From: Gymnogyps californianus | Taxonomy: Eukaryota > Chordata > Aves > Accipitriformes > Cathartidae | DNA: 64,000 nucleotides | Reading direction: 5' to 3' | Assembly: GCF_018139145.2 (NCBI RefSeq) | Contig: NC_059478.1 | Coordinates: 25,575,001 to 25,639,000 of the forward strand | Shown: one piece after another, positions 15,001 through 27,500 of the stretch | Layout of the letters: every line of letters starts with the position of its first letter | Position numbering within the stretch: position 1 is the stretch's first letter | The notes under the pieces: generated by a model | Database searches by the model: none | The model's input: the letters and a program-made list of their open reading frames with translations, nothing else | What the model was told of the DNA's origin: nothing | Position numbers and translations under genes: made by a program

Positions 15001-18000
15001 ACTTGGAGCACATAAATTTGACCATACAAAATAAAGACTACCAACTAATTGATGAATTGAGGACCATCATTCCAGAGTATTCAAATAGGAAGCCTTACAG
15101 CATAAGCACATACAGCATGAATATCCTGAGGCTACTGACCCATTTGCACCCACCACCCCTCTTGTTAAATCAACCAAAAGTACGCTGCCCTCTCTTTGTA
15201 TTCAGACTTGGCACCTGGATAGTGCTAGTTTCATAGGCTATGGAGTCCATACATCACAGAATAGCACTGACGTATTTCCAGCATTTGTTTCTCAAGGGTA
15301 TCCACGTCGTATCAGCACTAAGATTCATCGTTTCTTGTTTTTCATATGGCTTCAATGCATCTTACAAGACAGATAAGCCAGACAAATGTGATCTAGAAGG
15401 AACTACTATAAAGTAGCAATGTAAAACCATAATTAAAAGAGTAGCTAGTAGTTCACCGGTAAACTGGCAAGATTATCAAGTAGGACTCTGGAGGAATCTG
15501 CCTGAAGTCAAACTAGGGAGTGAAGGAGGGCCAAGCACTTCTGAGACAGGATTAGAATTCAAAGTGATCTTGAAAAATTAAGAAATGCTTGAAAGGGGGC
15601 AACACACACACACACAAAAAAAGCAGCATTATTTACTCCAGTAGGGATTACTAGGTAAAAACTGCTGCACAAGTGCAAAACCAGGAAAACTGTGTAGCCA
15701 GGAGTTCTGCAGAAAGGATCTCAAGTTATAGGGGATCATAAACTGAGTGCTTAGCGCTTGGTGCTGTCAGTAAGTATGCTGAAATGGGAGGGCTGATTTC
15801 CATCTCAAATTTTTTGTTTGGAGGCACTCATGCTCAGCTGCTTAGTATTTTGGCTTTAAAAGGCAGTTTATTTTGCATTATGTCTTATATATCTTATATT
15901 CATAGGCTCATCTTTGCCCATCCACCATTAAACATTTCATTAACTGATTTTTTTTTTTAAGGTATTATGCACCTTTTTCACTGCTCACATGAATAACCTT
16001 CCCAGGTGTATGCTTAAGATACAAACGATACTGACATATGGCTTAGAGTATTTCATAAGATAGAATTTTCTTCTCTGATGACTAATTTCAAATAGTAAAT
16101 CTCTTGACTCCTACCAGGTTAAAAGCACAGCTCGAGGTGGTCAAGTCTGTGGCCTTGCTGACTTGAGTTCTGTCTTCAAATTTGATCTTTGCCTGTCCCA
16201 AAGACAATCTTTGGAAGGCTACACTAGCTTCAGCAGTTTTGTCAGAGCATGTTCCCTGACAAATAGAAATTATTTTTCTCCCTGTTATACATAAGTTAAC
16301 TCTCTAGCTATTGGGGAGGGGCGAGGTTTCAACAGTTAAGTCCATCATTACAATAGCAGTGAGGTGTCTGTCCCTGCACTACAGAACTAAGAGCGACCCA
16401 AACATAAATTGTTTTCCTCCTCTTGAATTATCTCCTGATAGTACTGCTAATTAGATGGCTAGGTGTATTTAAAACAGCAGAAGAACTGTCTGCAGTGAAA
16501 CAACTGTTTTAGTATCCAGAACTGCCCAAGACAAAACCATTAATTCTTCCCTGGACGTCAAAAGACTTCACTGTTCCTCAACAGTCAAAACCCTCAAATT
16601 CCCCAGTGACCACACCTGTACAGCAACATGACCTTCCCAACGTGCAAACACACAGGACACTGAATTTGCACAATTCTATATTGGATCAATGATCCCTGTT
16701 TTCATGTATATATGAATAATAAACTGCAAAAAGTCCATTTTTAACATTCAGCCAAAGGGTCGAAGTATTTCCAGTCTCTCTCAAAAGTTCAGCTACAGAA
16801 TGCAGAGCCAACAAGAACACCTGAAGGAATTTTACAGCAACTTGAATATTTAGTATTGGCTTTGAACCTGAAGGTATATTTGAATAGAAAAAGATCCTGG
16901 ATTTTAGTCTGACTGCTGTTCCAACACACCATTTTATAATAATAGTATCTATTTCCTAACATGGTATTTAGTTTCAGTATGACGCTTACCTCCCCCACAA
17001 TACTTATAGCTCCATCAGCCCTTACTGGTCTTCCCAGCTAGGAATTTAAAGGTTTGGGATCATGGCTGGGCATTGTTCATTTACATAAACAGTCTTTGCC
17101 TAGCTCAACCTTAAAAGCAAACCTCAGTGTGCTGCACTTGCTGTTGAAAATTAGAACAGGCACTAGTCAGTGAGCTGCTTCAACCTAGATTGCTAATAGT
17201 CTGACAAACTTCAGTTTTTCTAAACTAGTTTCTATAATACTTAGTATTCAGGTGAACGTGAATTTGAAGTGTTAGTGATGGCTAACAAAATCAAAATGCT
17301 AGTTTAATACTTTATGCTGAATAAACCACAAAGTTTAATTTGTGTATGAATATAGGTACACTAGAAATGCTAAAAGATCATTCATAGCACATATTACCAT
17401 TAATGTATACAGCTAAGCTGTAATGTACTCCTATTCCCAAGTTAAGAGAAGGCAACTTCTATCCACTATGATAGACTATATTTAAAAAGGAGTTTCCACA
17501 GAAAAGGATGGAGGGGAAGAAATCATTGAAAACAATTGTCAGTTACATAGCAAAACAAAAATCCCAAACTCTCAAAACAGTCCAAGCGTTCTTTGCTAAA
17601 TCACTTGAGTGAACCCAATGTATGATACTCACAAAACAACAGACAAATACATAACTAAAAAAGCTCTGGTGACACAGGGTTTTTTGAGACACCTTTGCTA
17701 ATTTAAAGGGAAGGCATCATTGCTCTTGTGAAGTTACTTATGCAGGAAGTCTAGAAGTACCCTGGATTTTTCGAGTTCAATCATTTAGCTGGGAGCCTGC
17801 AGATCAGACTGAACTTTAACTGTGTCAAACCATGAGGCTCTCCTTCCTGGAAGCACATCAAGGTTCTTGGATGAAATCTGATCATCAGCACAGTAGGATT
17901 AATGACAGAGGTAGTCAGGCTGATAAACTAGCAGAACAGAAACCTGCTTAAACGAGTATGGAACTGCATCTAAGATAAGGTCGTAATGCATTCTCACCCC

Positions 18001-20249
18001 TTTGTGCCAAAACTGAAGCGAGACCTTGTTTGAAACTGATGTGAAAGAAAAGGCTTTATCACTCATTGTCTCTCTGCAGGAGGTCTGTGGTTGTTTCTGG
18101 GAAAACAGACACTAGATACTCAGACTACTACCATCGCTCTCTTAGAGTAATGCCACTGACTGCAGACTGACACCATGTGATGTCTAGTTTAGCTTACTGA
18201 AAGGGGGAATGGCAGGGGAAGGTTTTTAAAGAGTTAGCAGACTTACTTAGGCACAGGAAGGTAAACTGGATATCAACATAAGTTCTCAAACAGCTGTTTA
18301 CCTCTGTATGCCACTACCTGACTAAACCAAGTGCTCTCTTAAAACAAGATATTCTTAATAAATCAATTACTATGAATGCTGGAAATTTACCTTTACTTAT
18401 AGCCACTTTTTTCCCCCATCTACTTTTGTTTCCTAACGATCAATAATACCATACCCTTCTGCTGCATATGCAAGCACCTTGCCTCAGGGCGCTTCTCCAT
18501 GATGTTCCTCACCAATGCATGGCAGAACATTATAGCTATTTCACCTAGTAAGTCTGTTCACAAAGTATGTAGCTATTTGACTACAAAACTTCTTGAAGTC
18601 CCAACATAAATATGATTGGCAATACCACTATAGGATAAAATCTAAGTATTAAGGAGGACTAAATCCTGAATTTACAGAATAGGAAAAGACACAATGTCTA
18701 ATCAGCAACACTGAGACAAACCTAAGACAAAACTACTCCAAAACACAAATTCTGAAATTCACACAAACAAACCAAGGTCTGTTATTCCCCAGTAACTTAG
18801 AGATGACCCAAGTCAATTGGTACCCTTATACACTTCACAGCAGCTTTGCCATAAAAGCTGTAAAGATGAGTTCCAGTGGCACACAGAACTTTAAAAATCA
18901 GTTCATTTCACGTTAAGAAATGTCTGGATACAAAACCAGTTGCTACAAAATGCATTACAGAAAGTTTTCCAAACAGGAAAATAAGAAGAAAAAAACAAAC
19001 AAACAAAAACAAAGCCTTGTTTTCAATTGGTATACAAGCTGGCTTTATAAAGAGCTGACCTGTACAACGTTTCCTACACACCCCAAATAAAATTCTTCAT
19101 GTCTGCCCATTTGAAAGAATTAAAAACTTGTGTTAGTGGAAATTAAATTTCATATATCTAGCTAAACCGAAAAAGTGTGGAGTGACTTGCCTTTACACAA
19201 GAGGCGAGGTATATATGGAGACCTGAATGCCTTTGGGTAATAAAGCAACATAAAAATAATTTTCATTTTCTAATTCACATATCTATTCACAGCAATAAAG
19301 CTGGATAAGAGTTTTTTTGGTTTAACTTCTTCAAGAAAAGATCACATGAAGTGTCATGGAATGGACATAATACATTGTGAGATAAAAGTTTTCTGGCATT
19401 TCACTGAAATGGAAATAATTTGGAGGACGACTTTGTTTAAACTCAGACACTAGGACAAGGAAACAAATTATTTTTGCAATGCCTGAAAACCTGGAAGTCA
19501 ACTCAATGTCCTATTCCTCTACTATAAACCTTACCAGAACAGCAGAAACATCACCAGCACTATAAACCTAGGGTTGCCTGTATGGTTTCACAAATTGCTT
19601 TACAAAGATCTTATCCACTTCCCACATTCATAGCAGCAAGTTGCTGACACCATCAGATTTTCTCATTCATACTATTTACTTCAATCTCTGATTATTTGAG
19701 TTAGAGGCATGGCATAACAAGCAGCAAAGGAAACAGAGAAGAGCAGCTAATTGTATTGTAACTTCAGTGCAATAAATTTTGCAGTTTCAAATTCAGTAAT
19801 TGTGTAGATCTCCTAATGCATGCATCTAGTGTTGGGAGGCAAAGACTACCAATGGAATGAGTACAATCCCACAAAACGAGTAAACTAGTAAATTAAAGAC
19901 ATTCACACTTACATATGAGAGAACCAATAGCCATTGGTGTTTAATACACTACATGAATGCAAAAATACATGGCAGAGACCAAAAGATAAACCAATTTTTT
20001 TTAGCTTTTACTGTTTCTCCCAAATAGCCTCTGCAACTCCCCAAATAAATTACAAGTGATAAAAAACAGCTGGAAGAGTGACAGAGGAAATATGAGACCT
20101 GCAAGTTCTTCATCACTCACTCATCCTGAGTAAAGCAAATACAAGAACAGTTGACTTCAGTGAAAAGTACTTCTGCTGATACTCTCGTACATTCTCAGCA
20201 CCAAACATGAAGTAATCAACATGAAGAGAGGAAAGAATTAAACACACAC
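1..20249 (-). other. TESK2: TESK2 intron following the first coding exon (partial)
   Basis: This AT-rich stretch lies immediately downstream, on the minus strand, of the TESK2 coding exon that ends at 20250. The donor is CAAG followed by GTGTGTG. The kinase domain is interrupted here after the glycine loop, so the rest of the catalytic domain must lie beyond the left edge or in exons I failed to see. I looked on the minus strand for the next conserved segment of the family, the invariant Ala-x-Lys strand and the following helix, and did not recognise it. There are no convincing genes on either strand, only short chance frames. One possible cassette exon at 1620-1985 is listed separately. Confidence 0.6.
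1620..1985 (-). other. Exon-like open segment inside the TESK2 intron
   Basis: Reading the minus strand, an acceptor-like sequence ending CCTCACCACAG at 1986 is followed by about 120 open codons to a stop near 1620. That is long for this AT-rich background. The predicted peptide is acidic and Ser/Cys-rich near its start (it includes EEIAEYPSEMEDEKF) and Gln/Glu/Lys-rich near its end. I recognise no domain, and it does not resemble any part of TESK2 that I know. It could be an exon of a nested gene, a cassette exon or chance. No clear donor was found, so it would have to be a terminal exon. Confidence 0.15.
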
Positions 20250-20471
20250 CTTGAACACCTCAGAGAAGAAACCAGAGCCAATTTTCTCACATGTGAAGTC
20301 ATCAAGTCGAGTAAGTCTGGAAAAGGCACTTATTAGGGCTCTGTATGAAGAGGTACAAACTCTTCCTATCTGGGATGCAGTCCCTTCTCCTCCAGCGCCA
20401 CCATCAAAGTCTTCAGCGCGCTCCAAGCGTGGTGGAAATCCTGCTATTGAATTCCGCTTACTTCGGTCCAT
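20250..20471 (-). CDS. TESK2: TESK2 first coding exon, N-terminus and start of kinase domain (partial gene)
   Basis: The exon encodes the first 74 residues of testis-associated actin-remodelling kinase 2, a dual-specificity kinase of the LIMK/TESK family. That family phosphorylates cofilin and so affects actin dynamics. The peptide starts [15 protein letters not shown], continues through an acidic Gly-rich stretch (about residues 19-31) and reaches [19 protein letters not shown]. It ends with the kinase glycine loop [11 protein letters not shown] (residues 64-74), which matches the mammalian protein closely as I remember it. The start at 20471 is chosen because it matches the mammalian start and has a strong context (A at -3, G at +4). 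The exon ends at a phase 0 donor, CAAG/GTGTGTG. The remaining kinase domain and C-terminal region are not in the window. Residues 16-40 differ most from the mammalian sequence. Confidence 0.93.
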
Positions 20472-20554
20472 TTTGAAAACAAGGTTTTGTTTTGCTAAGG
20501 AAGGACTTCTCACATCTTAGGTAATTTGCTGTCTTCTCTACTCTTGTTGGGTCC
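20472..20554 (-). other. TESK2: TESK2 5' untranslated part of exon 2, with acceptor and start-stop uORF
   Basis: On the minus strand a pyrimidine-rich acceptor ending TTTCTTGTATTTTAG at 20555 opens this exon, leaving 83 nt of leader before the TESK2 start codon. The leader contains a single upstream ATG, at 20515-20513, followed at once by TGA (ATGTGA, 20515-20510). This makes a minimal start-stop upstream frame 38 nt before the main ATG and out of frame with it. A longer in-frame extension exists only from a GTG, so no N-terminal extension is proposed. Confidence 0.7.
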
Positions 20555-21468
20555 TAAAATACAAGAAATTGAGATTGCCATTATTGTAAACATATCTAAT
20601 AAGTTTGATAGGACTCCAACACAGCTTACACCAGTTTAAGGGAATAAGAAAAAAACAGCAGAAGATATCCAAGTAGGGGCATGAAAAAAAAGGAAAAAAA
20701 AACCCACCACAACCAACCACACAGCATCATCAGTAAAGACAGACAATCTAATGAGCTTTTCCTTTAGATTCATGGAAATAGCCTATGCTCTGGCTATTAC
20801 GACATGCATAGGTTTAGAACTCAAAATTTAACTGGTAACAAACAACTTTCATTCCCTCCCCCCGCCCCTTTCTTTTTTACTTAAGTTCTGGTTGCTAAAG
20901 CAAGCAACTAAGCAGGAGGAAACCCACAAAATGTAACGTTCTATTCTACTTCAGTAGCAGTTGGTGACCAATCTACTGCTATTGCAAGAAAGCATTTCAC
21001 ATTAGGGACCGAAAAAGGGATCCCTAACTATAAAAAACAAATGAACTTTCAGTTGACGTAAGGAAAATTATTAGCTGTCAATAACAGTAACTGGAGCACC
21101 AAAACCTTTGTTTTTAAAGCTTCCACGTATGCACGTTCCAAGACCAATTCCTTAACTGGTAGGAACACAAGTTTATATCCACCAAAGATCTAGCCCCCAA
21201 ATTTATAAAAACATCAACAGTCCTGCTACAAAGTATTCTTATAAGAAACTGCCAGAACAATTCTCCCCACAAACACACTTTTTAAAGCTATATTAATTTC
21301 AGTTCAACTGAAAACACAGGAAACAAGCTACATTTGCCAAGTAGGAGAAAAGAAAAAAAAAAGGTAAGGGGATTTTTTTTTCTTTTTAACATGATTATGA
21401 AGTAACCGGGATGACTCTGGAGCCCATCAAATTCAGCTTGGACTGGCAAATTTGACAGGTGGCCTACT

Positions 21469-21469
<1 letters not shown>

Positions 21470-21500
<31 letters not shown>
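21470..21500. repeat. Homopolymer C31
   Basis: An uninterrupted run of 31 C on the plus strand, in TESK2 intron 1. It is much longer than the other C or G runs in the window. The minus strand carries G31, which can form G-quadruplexes. Its true length in the genome is uncertain, because such runs are error-prone in sequencing and assembly. Confidence 0.95.
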
Positions 21501-21628
21501 TTTAAACCTTAGACTCAGGAGGTTACTCATCTTATCCACACTTAACTGTTCATTTACAGCAATTTGGTGAGCCCCTACAAAACCTGAACAAAGTGAGCAG
21601 TCACAAAGAGGACAGATTTCTCTCTCTT

Positions 21629-21640
21629 CCCCCCCCCCCC
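21629..21640. repeat. Homopolymer C12
   Basis: A run of 12 C, 128 bases after the end of the C31 tract and 45 bases before a G15 tract. It belongs to a cluster of three such runs within about 230 bases. Confidence 0.95.
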
Positions 21641-21685
21641 GAGGGTGAATGAAAAACTGGAGGGAGGGGAAGGAAACAATAAAAT

Positions 21686-21700
21686 GGGGGGGGGGGGGGG
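21686..21700. repeat. Homopolymer G15
   Basis: A run of 15 G on the plus strand. It can pair with the C12 or C31 tracts just upstream, so the cluster could fold as hairpins as well as quadruplexes. Confidence 0.95.
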
Positions 21701-23044
21701 ACAGGACAAAATAATCATGAAGCAGGGAGCAGGCCAGGCAATTATACTTCTATTTACACAGATGTACAGAACCTGAACAATGCATTAACTTTGAAGAGCA
21801 TCTCAAAAATAGAGGCACACCAGCTGTCCTCCGAATATAGAGCTGTGCTGCTATACCCATGTTTTGTATGCAGCGTATCTTTCAGAGATGCTCTGTGCCA
21901 ACACATCATAAAAACACATAGTCCTTCCCTGCCTTCAGAAGTAAGCTCTGTTGACTGCATGAAATTAATTTGAGGTTGTCCTCTCCAAAAAAGAAAAAAA
22001 AAACCAACAACAAAAAAACCCTCCATATTTTTCAAGGGTGTTCACTTCAAACATCTTAACGCTTACTTCTCTAAATGGGAGTTGGTGGGTATAATAGAGT
22101 CTTACCCGGGCCTGATTAAGAAAATTTAATCTCTATCAAATCCCACGTCGTGGTATTCCTACAGAATTTTATATGCAGACTCCCTCATGCATGAGCTTAC
22201 TGCACTTTTCAGATGATACTACTACATAGTCTAATGTTATGGTGTGGCCAACTGCCACACAGAAGATCAGGATCCAATTTCTGACCTCATATTCTTCCCC
22301 CATGAGCCTTGAGGGTCTGGAAATGGTACAGAAGCACCATGGGAAGATAAAGCCTGTTATATCTCCCCAGCTGAGAAAAATAGCCTAGAGAACCTCCTCA
22401 GCTATAGAGAAGATGCCCAAGAATTTCCAAGGCATGCTTAAATAATTCCTTTTGATCTGAAAGGGACAAACTACCATTTGGTTACTCTTCAAGGAAATAA
22501 AGAAAGAACTGTCCATGGAAGGAGGATAGACAGGAAACCATGGTGTTAACAATTCGTTTTCTGGAACAGGAGATACAAGTATCTTTGGAGACTGACCAGA
22601 AAACCTGCTGTAATTGAAGAAACATTTTTTTAGAACTGATTTGCATCACAGCAGTACCCACATGCACTAGACACTTTCCAAGGAAGGGAGCGAGCATTTG
22701 CCCCAGAAATGCAGTGTCTGACACTCCAGTATCACAGTAACGCCATATGAAGCAGACCCTGGAGCTTGTAGACACCCCTGCTAAATCTAGTGAACAACAC
22801 ATCCGCACTGCAGCCCAGCAAACTGAAGCAACTTGTAAATCAGGACTATAAGTTTAAGTTCTCAGGCAAAGCAAGATATATGCAAAAACAAAATAGGGAA
22901 GATTGCTGTTGTCTTAACTAGAGGAAGATACCAAGTTAGGTAAGCGATCTTAAACAGGAGGAAAAGCCTAACTCTGTCTTAAGTATCCTGATACCATTAA
23001 CAAAGAATCAGCTCTCAACATAGTCTCTCAATCTATTTAACACC

Positions 23045-23064
23045 AAAAAAAAAAAAAAAAAAAA
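23045..23064. repeat. Homopolymer A20
   Basis: A run of 20 A in TESK2 intron 1. I see no retroposed gene body upstream and no target-site duplication, so I read it as a simple repeat rather than the tail of a processed pseudogene. Confidence 0.9.
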
Positions 23065-24577
23065 CAACTCCCTCACACATACATATCCTTTTGATTGAAA
23101 TCACATGGTGAACTTTGCAAAACTTTATACAAATCCCACAATGAAAGAAGAGATTCAAAGTACTTCACACAACATAAACCCCAAAAGGTTTTGCCATCTG
23201 GATTCCCAAGTAACCCATTCCTTCATTTTTGCCTGCTAGAATTTGCCTTCTTTCCAGACAGCTACACAAAATCCTTGGAAATTATTAGGATAGAGCTCCA
23301 TTTGTCTAGTATTCTGCCCAGGATTACATACACAGAATTAGAGGAAAATTTCAAGTGGGCACAATTCCAAGTGGGCCTCCTGTCATTTTGGCCAATTACA
23401 CTAATGATCACATTCTCAATGAAATCAACCAAGGTTTAATTGACTGTCAAGTCAGTCTGAGGTACTTTAATTTACTACCTTGTACGGTTAATTAAAGTGC
23501 ACTGAACAGAATCCAAGACTGTCCTGCAAATCCTGCAACCAACTAAAAACTGTTGGGTGGTTTTTTTTCATATTAAAGTTCAGCTTAAAAACTCTTAAGA
23601 TGTGTTCAACAGCCAGTTAAAAAAAAAGACACTAAACAGTCTAAAAAACATTTCCCAATAAATTCTCAGCTTTCAGGCCAATTTTTCTGACATCCTTATA
23701 CTAGAAAAATGCACCCCACTCTGCCAAGACAAAAATAATTTAGAAACACCTCTGAAAAGGCATACCTGCCCTACTCATCCATTTACTACATTACTGAAAA
23801 GCACAATTTCAGAATGTTTCATGCCCTACCACATTTTAATTTCTTGGTTTAAAAAACAACAAACCTTGAAGAAAAAAAATCCATGTTAATATTTTATTAA
23901 GATCAGTTTCTCCACTGCATGAAAGTATTGATTTTTTAATTGTAGAAGTTACTGTAAATACAAATACTGTCAGCATTTATTTGGTTAATTAGAGGTTTGG
24001 CTTTCAAAACCAATGCTTAAGCCTGCAAATATTTAAAGATGGAAACCCCACAACAGCACATCAAGTTATACCCCACACATCAATGTAAAACTAACAGGTG
24101 ACATATATTAGCCAGTACTTAACATTTTATACCTCATAGACATAAAAACGGGTAAGGCTTCTCAACTTTAGCAGCATCCCTTTAATGCCTCAGGGTATAA
24201 AACAAGATCCTTCCAAAAAAAAAATTTCAACTCGTTACTAAGACTTTTTTTGTCCCCAGTATCTTTATAAATATGTGCATATTTGCACTCAACTGTCAAA
24301 CTCACAATTTCCTAAAAGATGGCCTTAACAACAACAACAACCATTTTTAGACACAGAAGACTGTCGCTAGGCATTCAGCCTGGAAAGCAATAAATCTGGT
24401 GGATGCATGTTATTAATTTGAAAAGGTTTTCTGAAGAACAAGATGCCAAAGCCTTGACATAAGTCATTTGCCAAGAGTTAACTATTTAAACTCATAGTCT
24501 GATGTAGCTTCAAAACCCAATACTACAAAAACATGAAGGAATTATGCTGGCAAGTGTCACTCAACAAAATAATAACT

Positions 24578-24596
24578 GGGGGGGGGGGGGGGGGGG
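24578..24596. repeat. Homopolymer G19
   Basis: A run of 19 G on the plus strand, followed about 105 bases later by an interrupted A-rich tract (24701-24737). It is intronic and a potential quadruplex. Confidence 0.95.
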
Positions 24597-27500
24597 AGAG
24601 AATTCACTGTAGTAATGTGCAAATTTCAGAACAGCTTCAAAGGAATGTAAAGAACAAAAATCTTCCAAAGACTGAATTGACTTTGAGGTATTTGCCTGGA
24701 GAAAAAAAAAAAAAAAAAGAAAAACAAGAAAAAAAATGTTTGGGAATGAAACACAAGAAATAAAACTAAACAGGTAAAGAGAACCAGGCATTCTACAATT
24801 TTGTTCTCAACTGCTGTCATCCGTTTTCCTAATGAAGGAAAGTTCGATGGTTTGTCCATAACTTAGCTTTTTGTCTTTGGGAGAAAGGTAATATCAAATG
24901 TTTACAGACAAGGTAGCTACACGTACCGGAGCTTGCACTATGTTTGGCCCAGCTCATCCTGAAGCCGAAGTCTTTTTGACTACTTTTATAGGATAAATCT
25001 TAGGGTCCAGTTTATAGTCTTAGTTACGACACTGCACTCGAACGTGAAAATCCCAACATTTTCTATTTTCATTTAGGTAACATTTTGCTTTAATTTCATC
25101 TCCCCTGTAGGGGATAATTCCTAGCTCTAGCCAGTACTGTCATAGCATAAGCTTCCCACAACTAGGGCTGACATTCCTCAGAAGACCTGCATTAGTCCTA
25201 CTACACCACTCCAGAAACTGGAAGTCTGCTAAACTGCTTTGTGGTTTTATAATGCAAACAAACCTCCACAAGAGGCTAAGCTGAAACAAACAGTTCATTT
25301 ATTTTGTGACTGTAGCCAAGTTTGAAACCAGTAAGAGAGACTAGCCATTAACTTACTGCAGAGCTTAGGATTCAGGGCCAAGGTTGTAGGTTTAAAAATA
25401 CTTGCATCAAGCATAGGCATAAATTCTGGCACATATTTAGAAGGCAAATATAAGGGGGTGGGGGGGTGGAGAGAGAGATTAAAAACCCACAAACAAACAG
25501 AAAACCACTTGATCCTTATGCCCATAGTATAATTGCCAACAGTTTCTAGGGTCCAATTATAATACAAAACTAAACCTCTACAGAAGGACCTTGCAGAAAT
25601 CCATTCCTCTCCTAGCCTGGTTTTAGTCACTCCAATCCACAGTGCAGACAGACTGTAGCCTAGTTACAGAGCATCGTTAGAGTTAAATAATCACTCAAGT
25701 AGATCGTGTACAATACACAGCTGCTGCTTCAAATGGATAATTTTAATATATTATGTTTGCCTAACAAAACAGAGCTGAGTAAAGACACTGAGAAGCAGCT
25801 CATGCCTTCCAGGTGTCAGCAGGCTGACATTTGCTTAGCTCCTGAGAAAAACAAAGGGAATCAAAGCCATCCAATACCAACAGGTATTGTAACATCTCAA
25901 TAATCAAGGAATTTCCCCCTCACCCTCTCCACCACGTTTATCACTGAGGGCTGACAGCTCTATTAGCACTGGGGGGGTGGGTTTCACAGGAGACGGGAAG
26001 CAACTTTCTGTTGTTTTGATGCAGCCAGTGAGACAACCCAGCACAGCAAAGGCAAGAGAAAAAGAATGCTTGAGAGAGGGATGAAGATAAAGTAAGCAGA
26101 CTGAATTTCATACCTGACTGACCTCTCTTGGACATAATCTTACATTCATACATCATCGTGCAAGGCAGTCAATATTTGTATTTTCCAGCTAAAAGTATCA
26201 TCTCCACAAATATTTAAAACACATTCTGTAATCTACCCTTAAAACACAGCTGAAACACCAGTCTGTGTTACTGGTTTCACATTACAGTCAAACACCCAGT
26301 ACCATGTTTACTTCAGGTACCGGCTGCACAAACAGAACAGTAACACAGTCTTGACTAATTTATTTACGAATTTTTGAAGTGAGAACAGGGCTTCCCAAAC
26401 CTGTTGTTGTTAAGGTATTGGAGACATTGGAGTCTGCTGGTATTTACTTATCAATCTGAAGCACCCTGGGTACCAAGGGGAAACATGTAATTCTCAGTTT
26501 GTGAGCCACAGACCTGGAGTGTACAACGTCAGCCTTCAAAAGCAAAGTTATCTCAACTAACTCCACTCCTGGTTGCAAGAGCTATTACAGTTCTCCAGTG
26601 CAACCAATGGGACAATCATATCAAAAAATGGCTTAGCCACTACCAGAAATGTGTTCAACTTAAGAAAAAGTGACAGGACCATATGAAAAGAAGCTTACTA
26701 TCTAAGTCAGAAAGAGGACTTGGCAACAGACAACAGATGGAGCCAGTGTGATAACAGTTGCCGATTATTAGACGTACTTACTGATAAATACACAACTTCA
26801 AATGAATACGTTAGGGAACTAATAAGCAGGAAAAGGGCTTAAAAAAAAATTATGAACATTGACCTTTTTTGATCTTGCCTAGAAGAGCACTTATTTTGTG
26901 CCAGGCTGCAAGGATACAATAAAAAGCTTTGCCATTGTACAAATGCATGGTTCTCAGCTACAGGAAGAATACAAAAAGGGAACCTATGATGCAAGTGAAC
27001 CACAAGCTTCATTCTTTTCTGCAGCAGACACAGAAGCAACAGTCCCCTCCTTTAACCCTGCATTTCTTTCATGAATTTGTGAAATCATTTGCATAAAGAA
27101 TTACAATGGCAAAAGCAAATGTGTAGAATTGGAGGGTATAACTAGGTTACACGAGGCCTATACCACCAGAATACCTCATTTGGACCAACTTTTTCCTTCC
27201 ACGGTCACAAAAATATTAAGCACTGAAGCAAGGATTACTCCATCCCTATCTCCTGCTCCACTCCCACTGCCAGCTGTTCATCCTAATGAAACAGCACAAA
27301 ACAAATTACAAGCAAAAAACATAGGAGAGCACACACTTGCCACCAGGTACAGGGAACAGACCCCTTTGCCTTCAATTCAAGCTACTCATGTTTTGCATGC
27401 AAGTTTTACATTAAGACAAACCAAAATGGACAATGGAATTACACAGCCATGTCTACAGCTGTACAGTATACTTCTGCAAGAGTCAGAAAATGACATTTTT

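Noticed and set aside
20472..20513. N-terminal extension of TESK2 by 14 codons
   Set aside because: The extension begins at GTG, not ATG. The only upstream ATG is out of frame and followed directly by TGA.
20251..20520. Plus-strand 89-codon frame
   Set aside because: It is the antisense shadow of the TESK2 coding exon.
22482..22808. Minus-strand 108-codon frame in TESK2 intron 1
   Set aside because: It has no recognisable domain, no convincing donor and acceptor pair, and a Cys/Ser/Phe-rich composition consistent with chance.
23041..23064. Tail of a processed pseudogene at the A20 run
   Set aside because: No gene-like sequence or polyadenylation signal precedes the run and no target-site duplication is visible.
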